DNA of 6,887 bases from Catenibacterium sp. co_0103 (GTDB lineage Bacteria; Bacillota_I; Bacilli_A; Erysipelotrichales; Coprobacillaceae). The notes under the pieces were generated by a model. That model was not told the origin of the DNA, made no database searches, and saw only the letters and a list, made by a program, of their open reading frames with translations. The position numbers and the translations under genes are program-made. The stretch spans positions 1-6,887 of the forward strand of contig NZ_RCYB01000096.1 in assembly GCF_004168205.1 (NCBI RefSeq), in the 5' to 3' direction. Of this stretch, positions 5,962-6,887 are shown in pieces (the first letter of the stretch is position 1; each line of letters starts with the position of its first letter).

Positions 5962-6730
5962 AAAATATTTTTTCTTTGATATTGATGGCACTTTGACAGA
6001 TATACAAACTGGTATTCCTGTACCTAGTGCTTTAGAAACAATTAAAAAATTACAGGATAAAGGACATTTTGTCGCAATTGCGACAGGACGTGCCTATTAT
6101 AAAACAAAAGATACTGCTAAGATGCTTGGTATTCATAATCTTGTATCTAATGGAGGGGCTGCTTTGATTTATAATGATGAGTTAGTTACAAATAGTCCAT
6201 TAGATAGAGAAAAGGCTCTTGCACTTATTCATGAAGCAGATGAAAAAGGCTTTGGAATATTAATTGCTGTTAATGATAGTATTGATGTAGTGATGAAGGA
6301 TGAACGCTTTATTGAACAGGTAGGAGAAAGACAGGAACCGACACGTTATATTCTTGATAAGTCATTAAACTATGATGATTTGAAGGATATTTATAAGATT
6401 TATATTGCGATTCCAGAAGACAAAGAAGAAGAACTTACTTTAAGAGATACAGTGGGTCATATCCGCTTTGTACCACCTTATCTTACTTATCAACATGATG
6501 CAAAAGAAAAAGGTATCATTAAGATGATGGAATACTTAAAGGCTGATATTAAGGATGTTGTAGTCTTTGGTGATGGTGAGAATGATCTTGTTATGTTCAA
6601 GAAGGAATGGACATCTATTGCGATGGGCAATGGTGTAGAAGACTTAAAGAAAAAAGCAGATTTTGTCACAAAAGATTCTACAGATGATGGTATAGAATAT
6701 GCATGTCGTCATTTTGGCTGGATTGATTAA
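5954..6730 (+). CDS. Cof-type HAD-IIB phosphatase, coupled to the ATPase
   Basis: A second cytoplasmic Cof/IIB HAD phosphatase, 258 residues, with full catalytic set: DIDGT (9-13), with D9 the nucleophile and D11 the acid/base; T44 in ATGR (motif II); K186 in KEKG (motif III); and GDGEND (206-211, motif IV). The cap domain lies at about 80-180. Its ATG overlaps the ATPase end by 8 bases (ATGGATAA), and AGAGGAAGA just upstream serves as ribosome site inside the ATPase gene, so translation is coupled. It is a distant paralogue of the HAD gene at 2100-2903: motifs match but the cap differs. A small phosphorylated metabolite is the expected substrate; nothing in the sequence shows a direct role in cation transport. 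Confidence 0.92.
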   Translation: MDKKYFFFDIDGTLTDIQTGIPVPSALETIKKLQDKGHFVAIATGRAYYKTKDTAKMLGIHNLVSNGGAALIYNDELVTNSPLDREKALALIHEADEKGFGILIAVNDSIDVVMKDERFIEQVGERQEPTRYILDKSLNYDDLKDIYKIYIAIPEDKEEELTLRDTVGHIRFVPPYLTYQHDAKEKGIIKMMEYLKADIKDVVVFGDGENDLVMFKKEWTSIAMGNGVEDLKKKADFVTKDSTDDGIEYACRHFGWID

Positions 6731-6754
6731 GAAGGAGTAATCCTTCTTTTTTTT
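6729..6754 (+). terminator. Rho-independent terminator of the ATPase-HAD operon
   Basis: AAGAAGGA (6729-6736) pairs with TCCTTCTT (6741-6748) around a GTAA tetraloop of the GNRA type, and the T run continues to 6754. The stem begins within the HAD stop codon (6728-6730), so termination follows translation immediately. Confidence 0.9.
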
Positions 6755-6887
6755 ATATATAACACAAATACATGTATAGATAATTATAAAACAACTAAAT
6801 AAACTTATGATTTGAATACCCATAATCTACAGGTAACGATTTAAGAGAAGTGTGGAGCAGAAATATTCAGGATATAGACTATTTGTC
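6755..6887. other. Intergenic end of window, no supported gene
   Basis: This is 133 bp after the last terminator, AT-rich to about 6830 and less so afterwards. I see no start codon with a ribosome site, no RNA gene and no clear hairpin. One plus-strand frame stays open from about 6828 to the edge but has no ATG. It may hold the upstream region of a gene beyond the window. Confidence 0.5.

Overview
The window is AT-rich, densely coded bacterial DNA with strong Shine-Dalgarno sites, compact hairpin/U-tract terminators and gene families typical of low-GC Bacillota. Protein flavour and codon use suggest an anaerobic gut-type member of the Erysipelotrichia or Clostridia; this taxonomic call is an inference from style, not from a marker gene.

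Layout. At the left edge lies the 3' part of a tRNA-Ser(UGA) (1-64) with its own terminator (74-101). A well-formed promoter (117-146) then drives a two-gene plus-strand operon: an MFS permease of the LacY/oligosaccharide-symporter-like type (177-1361) and, 2 bp later, a small nitroreductase-family flavoprotein (1364-1876). A bidirectional terminator (1879-1908) closes it. Facing it on the minus strand is a cluster reading 3488 to 1863: a histidine phosphatase (2910-3488), a Cof-type HAD phosphatase (2100-2903) and a 62-residue glycine-rich membrane miniprotein (1863-2051), whose 3' end runs through the terminator and overlaps the nitroreductase gene. A divergent promoter region (3489-3618) separates this cluster from a second plus-strand operon: a CtpE-like P-type cation ATPase (3619-5961), overlapped by a second Cof-type HAD phosphatase (5954-6730), ended by a terminator (6729-6754). 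The last 133 bp hold no gene I can support.

How the genes fit together. The window combines membrane transport (one proton- or solute-coupled carrier, one ATP-driven cation pump), one flavin reductase, and three small phosphatases (two HAD, one histidine phosphatase). It looks like ordinary chromosomal housekeeping or accessory metabolism. I see no mobile element, CRISPR array, phage gene or toxin-antitoxin pair, and nothing that amounts to a clearly new system. The points most worth checking are the miniprotein whose reading frame crosses a terminator, the palindrome inside the MFS promoter, and the tight coupling of a CtpE-like pump to a HAD phosphatase. Several start codons are better placed internally than at the longest open frame, and those choices are explained in the entries.
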